From NCBI RefSeq assembly GCF_045446075.1, contig NZ_JBJJBQ010000002.1:124001-188000 (forward strand): DNA of 64,000 nt, read 5' to 3'. Below are positions 1-8,770 of the stretch, one piece after another. The notes beneath the pieces were generated by a model. It worked only from the letters and a program-made list of their open reading frames with translations. It made no database searches and was not told where the DNA came from. A program made the position numbers and the translations under genes. Every line of letters begins with the position of its first letter. Position 1 is the stretch's first letter. This DNA comes from Flavisericum labens (lineage in GTDB: Bacteria > Bacteroidota > Bacteroidia > Flavobacteriales > Flavobacteriaceae).

Positions 1-471
1 GTTGTTGAATAGGGTACACTTATATTTGTTTTTATTTCTTTGAACAGCGCTTTGGTCTTCACGAAACCTTCCATATTTCCAGCGCAATTTTCTGGATGGC
101 TCAACCGTTTCTGGGTGAACTCTTCCTCCATAAACAACTTGAGTTTTTTGTTTTAATGCTTCTAAATAATTTTTGATGAAATCATTATTTGGCAGTAAAG
201 AATCACCGTCAATAAACAACAAGTTCTCATATTTTGATTTAGAGGCTAATAAATTTCTGTTATTGCTTAGCCCTAAATTTTCTGTGTTTGCTATAAAGCG
301 CGATGAAGATAGTGTGTTTATTTTATTGTTTTCTCGATTAGATTCTGAATTTGAGCCATCATCGATGCATATGATTTCAAAAACAGCATTGGCTTCACTA
401 GCTTGTTTTTCTAACTGGCAAACCAATGGGTAAACGTTGTAGTTGTATGTTGGAATTAATATGGAAAGCAT
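1..471 (-). CDS. Glycosyltransferase family 2, 3' part cut by window edge
   Basis: Reading the minus strand from an ATG at 469-471 gives 157 residues with no stop before the window edge. The protein opens with MLSILIPTYNYN, the standard GT2 (GT-A fold) start, then has a CIDDGSNSES segment and a FIDGDSLLP segment, whose DGD matches the metal-binding DxD position. It probably transfers a sugar from a nucleotide donor during surface polysaccharide or lipid glycosylation; the substrate cannot be read. It lies 39 bp downstream of a methyltransferase on the same strand and probably shares a transcript with it. The C-terminal half is outside the window. Confidence 0.85.
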   Translation of the reverse strand, partial: MLSILIPTYNYNVYPLVCQLEKQASEANAVFEIICIDDGSNSESNRENNKINTLSSSRFIANTENLGLSNNRNLLASKSKYENLLFIDGDSLLPNNDFIKNYLEALKQKTQVVYGGRVHPETVEPSRKLRWKYGRFREDQSAVQRNKNKYKCTLFNN

Positions 472-510
472 TAAATTTTCACTTTTTTAAGTACTCGGAA
501 AATAAAGTAA

Positions 511-1248
511 TTATTGTTTTCTTGCAATTATTATCGTTTCTGGTGAATCAAGTCCATAATAAAGATCGCTATCGTTTTCCTCAAAAGTGATTGCTTCTAC
601 TATTAAATTATTACTTTCTAGTCTTTTTTTAAGCCCTTCTACCGAATAAATCCGAACATGATCATTCTGACCAAAATGTTTCTCGCGTGCTTTGGGTGTT
701 ATGATACTTTTATCTTCATAGATTTCGCCGTCTTTGAAAGGTGTTTGAATATAAATTTTCCCGTTTGGTTTTAAAACGCGATAAAGTTCTTTCATGGCCA
801 AATCGTCATTTTCTATATGCTCCAAGATATGATAACATATAATGCTATCAAACTTTTCATTTTCTTGGTCAATTTTAGTAATATCGAATTTAAAGTCAGC
901 TAAAAATTCATCTTCAAAATCGGTACTGAAATAATTAATTTCTGAATTTGCCTTTAACTTTCTGTATAAACTTCTAGAAGGTGAAAAATGTAGCCAATTG
1001 CCATTTTTGTTGTTCTGATTTAACATGGCCCATAACCTTCTATTTCTAGATAAGCTTCCACAAAATGGACATAGTAGGTCTCCATTTTTTAGAACAATGA
1101 AGCTTTTTAGTTTATGGTCGCAAATATTGCATTGGTGGTTTTTTCCTAAATAGAAAAAGCCATAGAACTTCCTTAAAACCATTTCATTTTTAAATAAAAA
1201 CTTTTTCGGCACAATGGCCTTTAATGTTTTTTTTAAAGAATTGTACAT
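511..1248 (-). CDS. Class I SAM-dependent methyltransferase with N-terminal zinc ribbon
   Basis: A 245-residue protein. Residues 40-63 carry two CxxC pairs (C40, C43, C60, C63), a likely structural zinc ribbon. From about residue 85 a Methyltransf_11-like Rossmann fold follows, with FDSIICYHILEHIE (133-146) as the post-II acidic and histidine motif and LKPNGKIYIQTPF as the beta-5 region. The classical glycine-rich motif I is poorly conserved, which is common in this subfamily. The substrate is unknown. The gene starts 3 bp after the ftsE-like stop and precedes a GT2 gene, so a role in surface glycan modification is plausible but inferred. Confidence 0.8.
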   Translation of the reverse strand: MYNSLKKTLKAIVPKKFLFKNEMVLRKFYGFFYLGKNHQCNICDHKLKSFIVLKNGDLLCPFCGSLSRNRRLWAMLNQNNKNGNWLHFSPSRSLYRKLKANSEINYFSTDFEDEFLADFKFDITKIDQENEKFDSIICYHILEHIENDDLAMKELYRVLKPNGKIYIQTPFKDGEIYEDKSIITPKAREKHFGQNDHVRIYSVEGLKKRLESNNLIVEAITFEENDSDLYYGLDSPETIIIARKQ

Positions 1249-1251
1249 ACC

Positions 1252-1935
1252 TTATGCTTTTCTTTGCACGACCTCATAAACTTGATTGTCGTCACACTTT
1301 AAGGTTTTACTTGGGTATTTTAGCAGTAAAGCATAGTCGTGCGTTGCCATGAGTATGGTATTGCCATTTTTGTTGATGTCTTGAAGAACTTCCATAACTT
1401 CCACGCTGGTTTGCGGGTCCAAATTTCCAGTGGGCTCGTCGGCCAAAATAAGTTCTGGATTATTGAGTAATGCTCGCGCAATGGCAACACGTTGTTGTTC
1501 ACCTCCAGAAAGTTCATGGGGAAACTTAAATCCTTTGGTTTTCATGCCCACTTTGGTTAGAACTTCTTCAATACGGGTGTTCATTTGTTCTTTATCTTTC
1601 CACCCAGTAGCTTTTAGAACAAAAAGTAAATTATCGTTTATGGTTCTATCGGTAAGTAACTTAAAATCTTGAAAAACTACGCCTAATTTACGCCGTAAAA
1701 AAGGGATGTCTTTTTCTTTTAAATTTTTTAAATCAAAATCAACAATATGGCCTTCTCCTTCAGTTAAAGGTAAATCCCCATAAAGGGTTTTCATAAAACT
1801 ACTTTTTCCAGTTCCCGTTTTACCAATTAAATAAACAAAATCGCCTTTGTTAACATCAACGTTAACATTGGAAAGCACCAAGCTATCACCTTGAAAAATA
1901 GATGCGTCTTTTAATTTTAAAATCGGATTGGACAT
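1252..1935 (-). CDS. ftsE: FtsE-like cell-division ABC transporter ATP-binding protein
   Basis: A 227-residue ABC ATPase. Walker A GKTGTGKSS is at 38-46, the signature LSGGEQQRVAIARAL near 143 and Walker B LILADEPTGNLD near 163. Length and motifs fit the FtsE/LolD/MacB branch. FtsE with the membrane partner FtsX links the division ring to activation of peptidoglycan hydrolases. No FtsX is adjacent, which is usual in Bacteroidota, so FtsE rests on family resemblance and a LolD-like exporter is the main alternative. It is the first gene of a minus-strand group with the methyltransferase and GT2 genes and is divergent from the TPR gene across 196 bp. Confidence 0.75.
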   Translation of the reverse strand: MSNPILKLKDASIFQGDSLVLSNVNVDVNKGDFVYLIGKTGTGKSSFMKTLYGDLPLTEGEGHIVDFDLKNLKEKDIPFLRRKLGVVFQDFKLLTDRTINDNLLFVLKATGWKDKEQMNTRIEEVLTKVGMKTKGFKFPHELSGGEQQRVAIARALLNNPELILADEPTGNLDPQTSVEVMEVLQDINKNGNTILMATHDYALLLKYPSKTLKCDDNQVYEVVQRKA

Positions 1936-2098
1936 GTGATAAATAATTTGATTTTAAGCTGTGTAAATGTATTACTAAAATGTTAAACCATAAAGCTAAC
2001 GCACAAAACTTTGGTTTATTTTTTGCTCAAAAATTAATATTTAAAATTTCGTTTTATAATTATGGCACGATTCTTTCGTTATAGATTTCAGATTAATT

Positions 2099-2106
2099 TA
2101 TCTTTG
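2099..2106 (+). promoter_or_regulatory. Candidate -7 promoter element of the TPR gene
   Basis: TATCTTTG matches the Bacteroidota -7 consensus TAnnTTTG and lies 25 bp before the ATG at 2132. No good TTG -33 element is seen at the usual spacing, so this is only a candidate. Confidence 0.4.
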
Positions 2107-2131
2107 GTTCAAATAAAAAATAAAATCATTA

Positions 2132-5100
2132 ATGGCTAAAAAAAGCATCATATCGTTTCTAGCGATAATCAGTTTTAGTTTTCATATAATAGCCCAGAAG
2201 TCTGCTGTATATACCAGTAACTTGGTAGATTACCAAAAGGCGTTGTCGCTTTTCAATAATCAGCAATACCAAGCGGCACAAACCCTATTCAAAAACGTAA
2301 AAAAAACCACTAAGGAAAACAATTTACAATCAGATTGTGCCTATTACATTGCGAATTGTGCTGTACGTTTAAACCAGCAAAATGCCGACCAGTTGGTTGA
2401 AGATTTCGTTGAAGAGTACCCAACAAGTACTAAAACAAATACGGCTTATGTAGATGTGGCCGATTATTATTTTGCCAACGGAAAATACGCGTACGCCAGA
2501 AAGTGGTACGATAAGGTAGATGAAAACGGTTTAGGCAGAAAAGAAAAGGAAAAGTTCTATTTCAATAATGGCTACACAGCGTTCACCACGAAGCAATATA
2601 AAGACGCACAAAAGTATTTAAGCCGTGTTGAAAGTTCACAAGAATATGGTTCGCAGGCTAAATATTATATTGGTTTTATGGCCTATGAGGGGGATGATTA
2701 TGAGCAAGCTAACGAGTATTTTGATCAAGTAAGAGACCAGGAGCGATACAAAGAAAAACTGTCCTATTACCAAGCCGATTTAAATTTTAAACTCGGAAAT
2801 TTTGAAAAAGCCATTGAATTGGCCAAAGCGCAATTAAATAAAAGCGACGAAAACGAAGTTTCAGAACTCTCAAAGATTATTGGAGAAAGCTACTTCAATT
2901 TAGAGCAATATGCCGAGGCTATTCCGTATTTAAAGGAATATAAAGGAAAAAAGGGAGCCAGAGACCGAAGCGGTAAATGGAACAACACCGATTACTACCA
3001 ACTGGGTTATGCCTGTTACAAGCAAAAAGATTACGAAAATGCTATTTCAGAATTCAATAAAATAGTGGGTGGTACCAATGCCATTGCGCAAAATGCCTAC
3101 TATCATTTGGGAGAAAGTTATATTAATTTAGATAAAAAGCAAGAAGCATTAAATGCCTTTAGAAATGCCTCTCAAATGGATTTCAATATAAAAATTCAAG
3201 AGGATGCATGGCTCAATTACGCAAAAATAAGTTACGAGATTGGCAACCCTTACCAACCAGCGCCTCAGGTGTTGGCTGGCTATCTAGAGAAATATCCCAA
3301 TACTGCTTATAAAGAAGAAGTTGAAACACTTCTGATTGATTCGTATATCACTTCAAAAAACTATAAGGAAGCGTTAAACCTTTTAAAAAACAAAAAGAGT
3401 TTTGATAACAAAGTGGCTTACCAAAAAGTAGCATTTTACAGAGGACTGGAACTTTATAACGAAGGCGATTTTTTAGAAGCAGAAGCACTTTTTGATGAAT
3501 CGTTAAGTGAACCACAAGATGCTATTTATACGGCACGGGCAACATTTTGGAAAGCAGAAACTGATTATAATTTAACTAATTACGATGACGCTCTCATCGG
3601 TTTTAAGCAGTTTAAGCAGCAAACGGAAGCTTCATCAGCATCTGAATTTGAAAATTTAGATTATAATTTGGCTTACACCTATTTCAAATTGAAAAATTAT
3701 GGAAAAGCTATCGAGCATTTCAATCAATTTATTACAGAAAAACGAGGCGATAACTTAAGACGAAACGATGCTTACCTGCGTTTGGGCGATACCTATTTTG
3801 TGTCCAGCCAATACCAAAATGCCGTTTCAGCCTATCAAAATGCTATTCAGCTTAGCGAAATAGAATCTGATTACCCAGCCTTTCAAAAGGCCATTAGCGT
3901 GGGCTATACAGGGCAATCTTCCCAAAAAATTAATGAATTACAGCGTTTTATTTCAGATTATCCAAAATCGAAATTACGTGACGATGCACTTTATGAATTG
4001 GGGAACTCTTATGTGAAAGCCAATGAAACCCAAAAGGCTATGCAGGCTTACGACCAATTGACCAGCGAATATAGTATGAGTTCGTTTGTGCCCAAAGCGT
4101 TATTGCGCCAAGGTTTGGTTTACTATAACGGTGGCGAAAATGAGCGAGCTTTAACCAAGTTTAAAAAAGTGGCTGGGGATTATGCGGGTTCACCTGAAGC
4201 GGTTCAAGCCGTTTCAACAGCGCGATTAATTTATATTGATTTAGGTTGGGTGGACGATTATGCTGCATGGGTAAAAACCTTGGATTATGTTGAGGTAACC
4301 GATAAAGAGTTGGACGATACCACCTACGAAGCTGCAGAAAAACAATATTTGGATAACAATACCGATAAGGCCATCAAACAATTTAATGGCTATTTAAGCC
4401 AATTTCCAAATGGTCTGCACGCCTTAAATGCTCACTTCTATGTGGCGCAACTTTATTATAAAAAAGGATTGAAAGAAAATGCCGCGCCACATTACCAGTA
4501 CATCGTTGATGCACCGCAAAGTGAATATACCGAGGAAGCCTTAACCCGACTATCGCAGTTTTATTTAGAAAAGAAAAGCTGGGAAAAAGCCATGCCACTC
4601 TTACGGAGATTGGAGGGAGAGGCCAATTTTCCTCAAAATGTGATATTTGCGCAATCTAACATGATGAAAGCCCATTACCAATCGGAAAATTATGTTGAAG
4701 CGGTTTCTTATGCCGAAAAAGTACTGGGAAGTTCAAAAATAGATAACAAGATAAAAGGTGACGCTCACATCATTATAGCACGCTCTGCCATGAAAACGGG
4801 TGATGAGTCTAAAGCGAAAAATGCCTATACGCAAGTTGAAAAAGTTGCTACAGGTGAAACTGCTGCCGAAGCCTTATACTTCAATGCTTACTATAAAAAT
4901 AAGGAAGGGGAATATGAAACTTCAAATGCAACAGTTCAAAAATTAGCTAAAGATTTTTCAGGATATAAATATTACAGTGCTAAAGGTTTGGTACTTATGG
5001 CTAAGAATTTTTATGCGTTGAATGACGCTTTTCAAGCCACTTATATTTTAGAAAGTGTTATTCAAAATTTTCCAGAGTTTGATGAAGTAGTGGCCGAAGC

Positions 5101-5170
5101 CAAAACCGAATTAAATAAAATAAAAACAGAGGAAGCCAAAACCAATTCATCAATCCAACCACAAGATTAG
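2132..5170 (+). CDS. Large periplasmic tetratricopeptide-repeat protein
   Basis: A 1012-residue protein with an N-terminal signal peptide (hydrophobic SFLAIISFSFHIIAQ, cleavage near residue 22). The rest is an almost uninterrupted TPR solenoid: many 34-residue helical pairs with Y/F-x-x-G/A-x-Y-x-x-A spacing, for example YYQLGYACYKQKDYENAI and DAYLRLGDTYFVSSQYQNAV. No catalytic motif is visible, so it is probably a scaffold acting in the periplasm or at the outer membrane. It ends 58 bp before an outer-membrane barrel gene on the same strand, which suggests that the two act together. The tail is rich in E, K, T and N. Confidence 0.8.
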   Translation: MAKKSIISFLAIISFSFHIIAQKSAVYTSNLVDYQKALSLFNNQQYQAAQTLFKNVKKTTKENNLQSDCAYYIANCAVRLNQQNADQLVEDFVEEYPTSTKTNTAYVDVADYYFANGKYAYARKWYDKVDENGLGRKEKEKFYFNNGYTAFTTKQYKDAQKYLSRVESSQEYGSQAKYYIGFMAYEGDDYEQANEYFDQVRDQERYKEKLSYYQADLNFKLGNFEKAIELAKAQLNKSDENEVSELSKIIGESYFNLEQYAEAIPYLKEYKGKKGARDRSGKWNNTDYYQLGYACYKQKDYENAISEFNKIVGGTNAIAQNAYYHLGESYINLDKKQEALNAFRNASQMDFNIKIQEDAWLNYAKISYEIGNPYQPAPQVLAGYLEKYPNTAYKEEVETLLIDSYITSKNYKEALNLLKNKKSFDNKVAYQKVAFYRGLELYNEGDFLEAEALFDESLSEPQDAIYTARATFWKAETDYNLTNYDDALIGFKQFKQQTEASSASEFENLDYNLAYTYFKLKNYGKAIEHFNQFITEKRGDNLRRNDAYLRLGDTYFVSSQYQNAVSAYQNAIQLSEIESDYPAFQKAISVGYTGQSSQKINELQRFISDYPKSKLRDDALYELGNSYVKANETQKAMQAYDQLTSEYSMSSFVPKALLRQGLVYYNGGENERALTKFKKVAGDYAGSPEAVQAVSTARLIYIDLGWVDDYAAWVKTLDYVEVTDKELDDTTYEAAEKQYLDNNTDKAIKQFNGYLSQFPNGLHALNAHFYVAQLYYKKGLKENAAPHYQYIVDAPQSEYTEEALTRLSQFYLEKKSWEKAMPLLRRLEGEANFPQNVIFAQSNMMKAHYQSENYVEAVSYAEKVLGSSKIDNKIKGDAHIIIARSAMKTGDESKAKNAYTQVEKVATGETAAEALYFNAYYKNKEGEYETSNATVQKLAKDFSGYKYYSAKGLVLMAKNFYALNDAFQATYILESVIQNFPEFDEVVAEAKTELNKIKTEEAKTNSSIQPQD

Positions 5171-5228
5171 TTTTCTTGGAATCTAAATAATAGAAAAATT
5201 CATCAATCCTAAGATTAAAAAATAAAGT

Positions 5229-6959
5229 ATGCGCAAGTACCCAAAACATATATTTACCGTTGTTTTTTTACTAAATGTCGTTTTGGCATTTTCCCAAAGA
5301 AAAGCCTCTGATACACTAGAAACTGGCGTTATCGACGTGGTAAAACCATATACGCCAACCATTTCGGATGCCTTTAAGGTAAAGGAAACCCCATCATTGG
5401 ATGACGAAACCACCGAAACAAAAAAGGACGTTAAGTATAACATTTTTTCGTTTCCAGTAGCATCAACCTTTACGCCAGCAAAAGGAAAAGCAGCAGTGGT
5501 TGAAAAAGTAAAACCCGTTAAACTATTTGATAATTATGCCACCCTCGGTTTGGGCAGTTATACCACTCTTTTGGGCGAAGTATATTTGAACCATGCCATA
5601 AGCCGAAACGAAAGTGTTGGCGGTTATGTGAGTCATCATTCGTCTGGCGGAGACATTGAAGGTGTTCAGTTTGAAGATAATTTTTCAAATTCAAAGGTAA
5701 ACGTAAATTATTCGAGCAGATTGAGGTATTTGTCATGGAATGCCGAGGTAGGGTTTCAACACCAAATGTACAATTGGTATGGTGTTCCTGAATCTCAAAT
5801 TACTCAAGCACAGACAAATGACATTGATGTTGGACACTCGTTTTTTGATGCCCATTTTGGTGGCGATATCTCGTTTGAAGATACATATATTAATTCCGGA
5901 AGTTTTCTGTTTAGACGGTTTAGCGATAACCAGGGCTCTGGTGAAAATAGGTTGGTTTTAAAAGGAAAAGTAGATGTGCCTATCAATGATGAAGAAATTT
6001 CAACCGAATTAAAAATTGATTATTTGGGTGGCGAGTTTGATAGGAGTTATACATTTGATGAAACTTTGGAATATGGTAATTTCACCATAAACCTTTCACC
6101 AACTTATCAAATAAAGCAAGACGATTTAACGCTTAATTTGGGTGTGTCTTTAGCCTATTTAAACGATAGGCCTTCTGGTGAAAGCAAGTTTTATATTTAT
6201 CCAAATATTACAGCATCGTATCGTTTGGTGAGCAATGTATTAATTGCTTACGGCGGTATTCAAGGGGATTTAATTCAAAATTCTTATCATGGTTTTGCTA
6301 ATGCAAATTCGTTTGTTTCGCCAACCTTGTTTATAATGCCTACCGATCAACTTTACAACGCTTATGTAGGTTTAAAGGGTAAGATTTCTAGTAACATGAG
6401 CTATAATATTGCTGGAAAATATATTTCCGAAAGAAATAAAGCGCTTTATAAAACCAATGTAATAAAGGATGTTGCCCCAGAAAACGATTATGACTACGGA
6501 AATTCATTTGGAATTGTTTATGATAATGTGGATACCTTTGGTGTTTCGGGAGAAATTAGTGCTGATGTGAATCGAAATTTTAAATTAGGATTAAAGGCTG
6601 AGTATTTTGCTTATGACACCGATGGTGAAGCCGAAGCGTGGAACCTGCCAGATTTTAAAGGTTCGTTATTTATGGATTATCAAATTGACGAAAGCTGGTT
6701 TGCTGGAGCTAATTTATTTTATATTGGCGAACGCAAAGACATTTTAGAGTTGCAGGGGTTAACGCCAACTTCGTTTGAGCCAACAGTTTTAGATAGTTAT
6801 TTTGATGCCAATGCACATGTGGGCTACCACATAAACGAGCAATTTTCCATTTTTGCAAAAGTGAATAATATAGCGGACAAAGCTTACCAAAAATGGCAGA
6901 ATTTCCCGGTGCAGAGCATTCAGTTTTTAGCTGGAGCAACTTATAAGTTTGATTTCTAG
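5229..6959 (+). CDS. Plug-less TonB-receptor-like outer-membrane beta-barrel protein
   Basis: A 576-residue protein with a signal peptide (HIFTVVFLLNVVLAFSQ) and amphipathic strands throughout, ending in a barrel-type terminal phenylalanine (GATYKFDF). The last 150 residues (NLFYIGERKD, FDANAHVGYHINEQFSIFAKVNNIADKAYQ) strongly resemble the C-terminal strands of TonB-dependent receptors. There is no plug domain or carboxypeptidase-regulatory domain, and at 576 residues it is shorter than typical receptors (700-1100). A barrel that does not use TonB, paired with the upstream TPR protein, is the simplest reading. Substrate and role are unknown. Confidence 0.75.
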   Translation: MRKYPKHIFTVVFLLNVVLAFSQRKASDTLETGVIDVVKPYTPTISDAFKVKETPSLDDETTETKKDVKYNIFSFPVASTFTPAKGKAAVVEKVKPVKLFDNYATLGLGSYTTLLGEVYLNHAISRNESVGGYVSHHSSGGDIEGVQFEDNFSNSKVNVNYSSRLRYLSWNAEVGFQHQMYNWYGVPESQITQAQTNDIDVGHSFFDAHFGGDISFEDTYINSGSFLFRRFSDNQGSGENRLVLKGKVDVPINDEEISTELKIDYLGGEFDRSYTFDETLEYGNFTINLSPTYQIKQDDLTLNLGVSLAYLNDRPSGESKFYIYPNITASYRLVSNVLIAYGGIQGDLIQNSYHGFANANSFVSPTLFIMPTDQLYNAYVGLKGKISSNMSYNIAGKYISERNKALYKTNVIKDVAPENDYDYGNSFGIVYDNVDTFGVSGEISADVNRNFKLGLKAEYFAYDTDGEAEAWNLPDFKGSLFMDYQIDESWFAGANLFYIGERKDILELQGLTPTSFEPTVLDSYFDANAHVGYHINEQFSIFAKVNNIADKAYQKWQNFPVQSIQFLAGATYKFDF

Positions 6960-6981
6960 TTCCCGCCTGCGCGGGAATGAC
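6960..6981. repeat. Short palindromic intergenic repeat
   Basis: A perfect 7-bp stem TTCCCGC/GCGGGAA closes a 4-nt loop and is followed by TGAC. It sits between convergent genes, its first base being the G-adjacent T after the barrel stop codon. The same kind of element recurs at 30838. It may act as a weak bidirectional terminator. Confidence 0.6.
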
Positions 6982-6984
6982 AGA

Positions 6985-7680
6985 TTAACCCAGCTGCGCC
7001 AAATAATCAAAATGCTCTCCTTTGGTAATGAGCTCACATTTCAGTCCAACGGTTTCACAAGCTAGCTTTAAAGTATCAAAATCTAAGTACAGCCATTTCA
7101 TTGGGGTTTCTTTTTCGCCTTTATAGCTTAAAAAATAATCGAGTTCGCCATAATAACTAGAATTCATATCCATCCAATAGCCGCCATCTTCATCTTCGTA
7201 CATGTATTTGATGTCGGACGAGTCTATTAAAATTTGTCCGCTAGTATTCAAAAGGCTTTTTAAATGCTCTAAATATTTTGAAACTTGCTTTAATTCCTGA
7301 AAAATGCCAGTGCCATTCATGAGTAATAAAATGGTGTCAAAAGTTTCGGTTTCATCTAAAACTGAAATGTTTTCAGTATTTAAAACACCAAGTTGTTTGG
7401 CAACTTCAATGGCACCTTCAGAAATATCAATCGCTTTTACTTTAAGCTCTTTTTCCTGTAAGTACAAACTGTGGATTCCTGTACCACAACCCACATCTAA
7501 CACAGAGCCTTTACAAAGTTTTAACGCTCTCTGTTCAATTTTAGGCATTTCAGAAAAATTACGAAATAAATAGGGCAGGGGCAATTCGTCTTCATCCGAT
7601 ATACTGGTTGAGGTTACGATGTCTTCGGTGTAATTTCCGTTTTGGTAATCGAGCAGTGCTTTTCCGAAAAGGTCTTTCAT
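6985..7680 (-). CDS. Class I SAM-dependent methyltransferase
   Basis: A 231-residue protein with a clear motif I LDVGCGTGIHS (61-71), followed by KAIDISEGAIEVAKQLG (motif II, acidic D at the end of beta-2), FDTILLLMNGTGIFQEL (motif post-II) and TSGQILIDSSDIKY (motif III). This is the Methyltransf_25/11 type. The acceptor cannot be deduced. The region after residue 160 (YMYEDEDGGYWMDMNSSYYG) is aromatic and acidic and probably forms the substrate lid. The gene is monocistronic, convergent with the barrel gene, and divergent from ykgJ with 55 bp between the starts. Confidence 0.85.
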   Translation of the reverse strand: MKDLFGKALLDYQNGNYTEDIVTSTSISDEDELPLPYLFRNFSEMPKIEQRALKLCKGSVLDVGCGTGIHSLYLQEKELKVKAIDISEGAIEVAKQLGVLNTENISVLDETETFDTILLLMNGTGIFQELKQVSKYLEHLKSLLNTSGQILIDSSDIKYMYEDEDGGYWMDMNSSYYGELDYFLSYKGEKETPMKWLYLDFDTLKLACETVGLKCELITKGEHFDYLAQLG

Positions 7681-7723
7681 AATTTGTAAAACTAAACTTG
7701 TTTCAGCATCTCATATAAAGTGC

Positions 7724-7731
7724 TATTTTTG
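7724..7731 (+). promoter_or_regulatory. Candidate -7 element very close to the ykgJ start
   Basis: TATTTTTG matches TAnnTTTG and ends 5 bp before the ATG at 7736, so a transcript started here would have almost no leader. The -33 element is not evident at standard spacing. Confidence 0.35.
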
Positions 7732-7735
7732 TGCC

Positions 7736-8227
7736 ATGCAGGACTTCATAGAAAATCTCCCAAAGCTCGCCAAAGATAAACATAACGAAAACAAAAAATT
7801 CTTCGCGAAGCTAAAAAAGAAACCACCCAAAAATTTGGATTACGTGATGCAAGAGTTACATGACGACGAATTTGAGCGAACCGATTGTTTGGAGTGTGCC
7901 AACTGCTGTAAAACTACTGGGCCTTTGTTTACCGATAAAGATATTGAGCGTATTGCAAAACACTTTAGGTTAAAGCCGCAGCAATTTATTGAGCATTATT
8001 TACGAGTTGATGACGAAAACGATTATGTATTGCAAAGCGTGCCATGTACGTTTTTAGGAGCGGATAATTATTGCTCCATTTACGATGTGCGGCCAAAGGC
8101 ATGCCGTGAGTTTCCTCATACCGACCGAAAAAAGTTTCAGCAAATTTCTAATTTAACTTTAAAGAATGTGGCCATTTGCCCGGCAGCTTTTAACATCGTT
8201 GAGGCCATGAAGGAAAAAATAAAATAA
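7736..8227 (+). CDS. YkgJ-family cysteine-cluster protein
   Basis: A 163-residue protein of the YkgJ/CxxCxxCC family (formerly UPF0153), proposed to bind zinc or an Fe-S centre. The first cluster is CLECANCC at 51-58. The second half has the family pattern PCTFLGADNYCSIYDVRPKA followed by CREFPHT, with a further cysteine in AICPAAFN. The lysine-rich N-terminus (about 35 residues) is a usual Bacteroidota extension. The biochemical role of the family is not established. It is a stand-alone gene. Confidence 0.85.
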   Translation: MQDFIENLPKLAKDKHNENKKFFAKLKKKPPKNLDYVMQELHDDEFERTDCLECANCCKTTGPLFTDKDIERIAKHFRLKPQQFIEHYLRVDDENDYVLQSVPCTFLGADNYCSIYDVRPKACREFPHTDRKKFQQISNLTLKNVAICPAAFNIVEAMKEKIK

Positions 8228-8308
8228 TTTTATTTAGGTTTGAATTTTTAGCTTTGGTGGCCCAATCTATAAATACCGAATGCTAACTTCAATTTGACAA
8301 CAGGGATT

Positions 8309-8704
8309 CTATCCGTTCTCAATATCACTAATATGATGTTCCAAGGCCTTTACAGAAATCTGAATTTCTTTTATTAATAAGGCTAGAGAAAAAATTAGTA
8401 AAATGAGTGCCACACCAAATACCCAAATAGCAACAATGTGCTGCTCGATATAAATTAAAAACATGGTGAGTACACACAAAAGCAAACTGCTAATGCCCGC
8501 AATTTGCATGCTTCGTGTTAAATACAATCGTTTCTTTAAATTCCTTATTTGTTTTATTAACCGTTCATCTTTTTTCTTCAAGTATTTATCGTGTAAATCC
8601 CTGATAACAGCTGCATAGGCAATAAATCTATTGGTGTAGGCCAACATAATTAGCGAAATGGCCGAAAATAAAAGTGCTGGCGTGGTTAAGGTGAGTTGTT
8701 CCAT
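8309..8704 (-). CDS. DUF2721-family membrane protein
   Basis: I place the start at the internal ATG at 8702-8704 (MEQLTLTTPALLFSAISLIM), giving 131 residues; upstream codons in the frame do not resemble the family. The order is one membrane helix at the N-terminus (LLFSAISLIMLAYTNRF), a basic cytoplasmic stretch with RDLHDKYLKKKDERLIKQI, and two more helices (GISSLLLCVLTMFLIYIE and IWVFGVALILLIFSLALLI). This fits DUF2721 (about 130 residues, function unknown). It is divergent from the DUF2851 gene with 66 bp between the starts, so the two may share a control region. Confidence 0.75.
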   Translation of the reverse strand: MEQLTLTTPALLFSAISLIMLAYTNRFIAYAAVIRDLHDKYLKKKDERLIKQIRNLKKRLYLTRSMQIAGISSLLLCVLTMFLIYIEQHIVAIWVFGVALILLIFSLALLIKEIQISVKALEHHISDIENG

Positions 8705-8770
8705 TATAAAAATTTCTTCAAATTTAGAGAACTTCAAAGTAAAACTCCCAATATTTTCTATTTTAGTGAC

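Noticed and set aside
2008..2026. TTTGGTTTATTTTTTGCTC resembles a -24/-12 sigma-54 site
   Set aside because: GG and GC spacing fits, but the -24 box lacks the CAC and the run of T makes a chance match likely.
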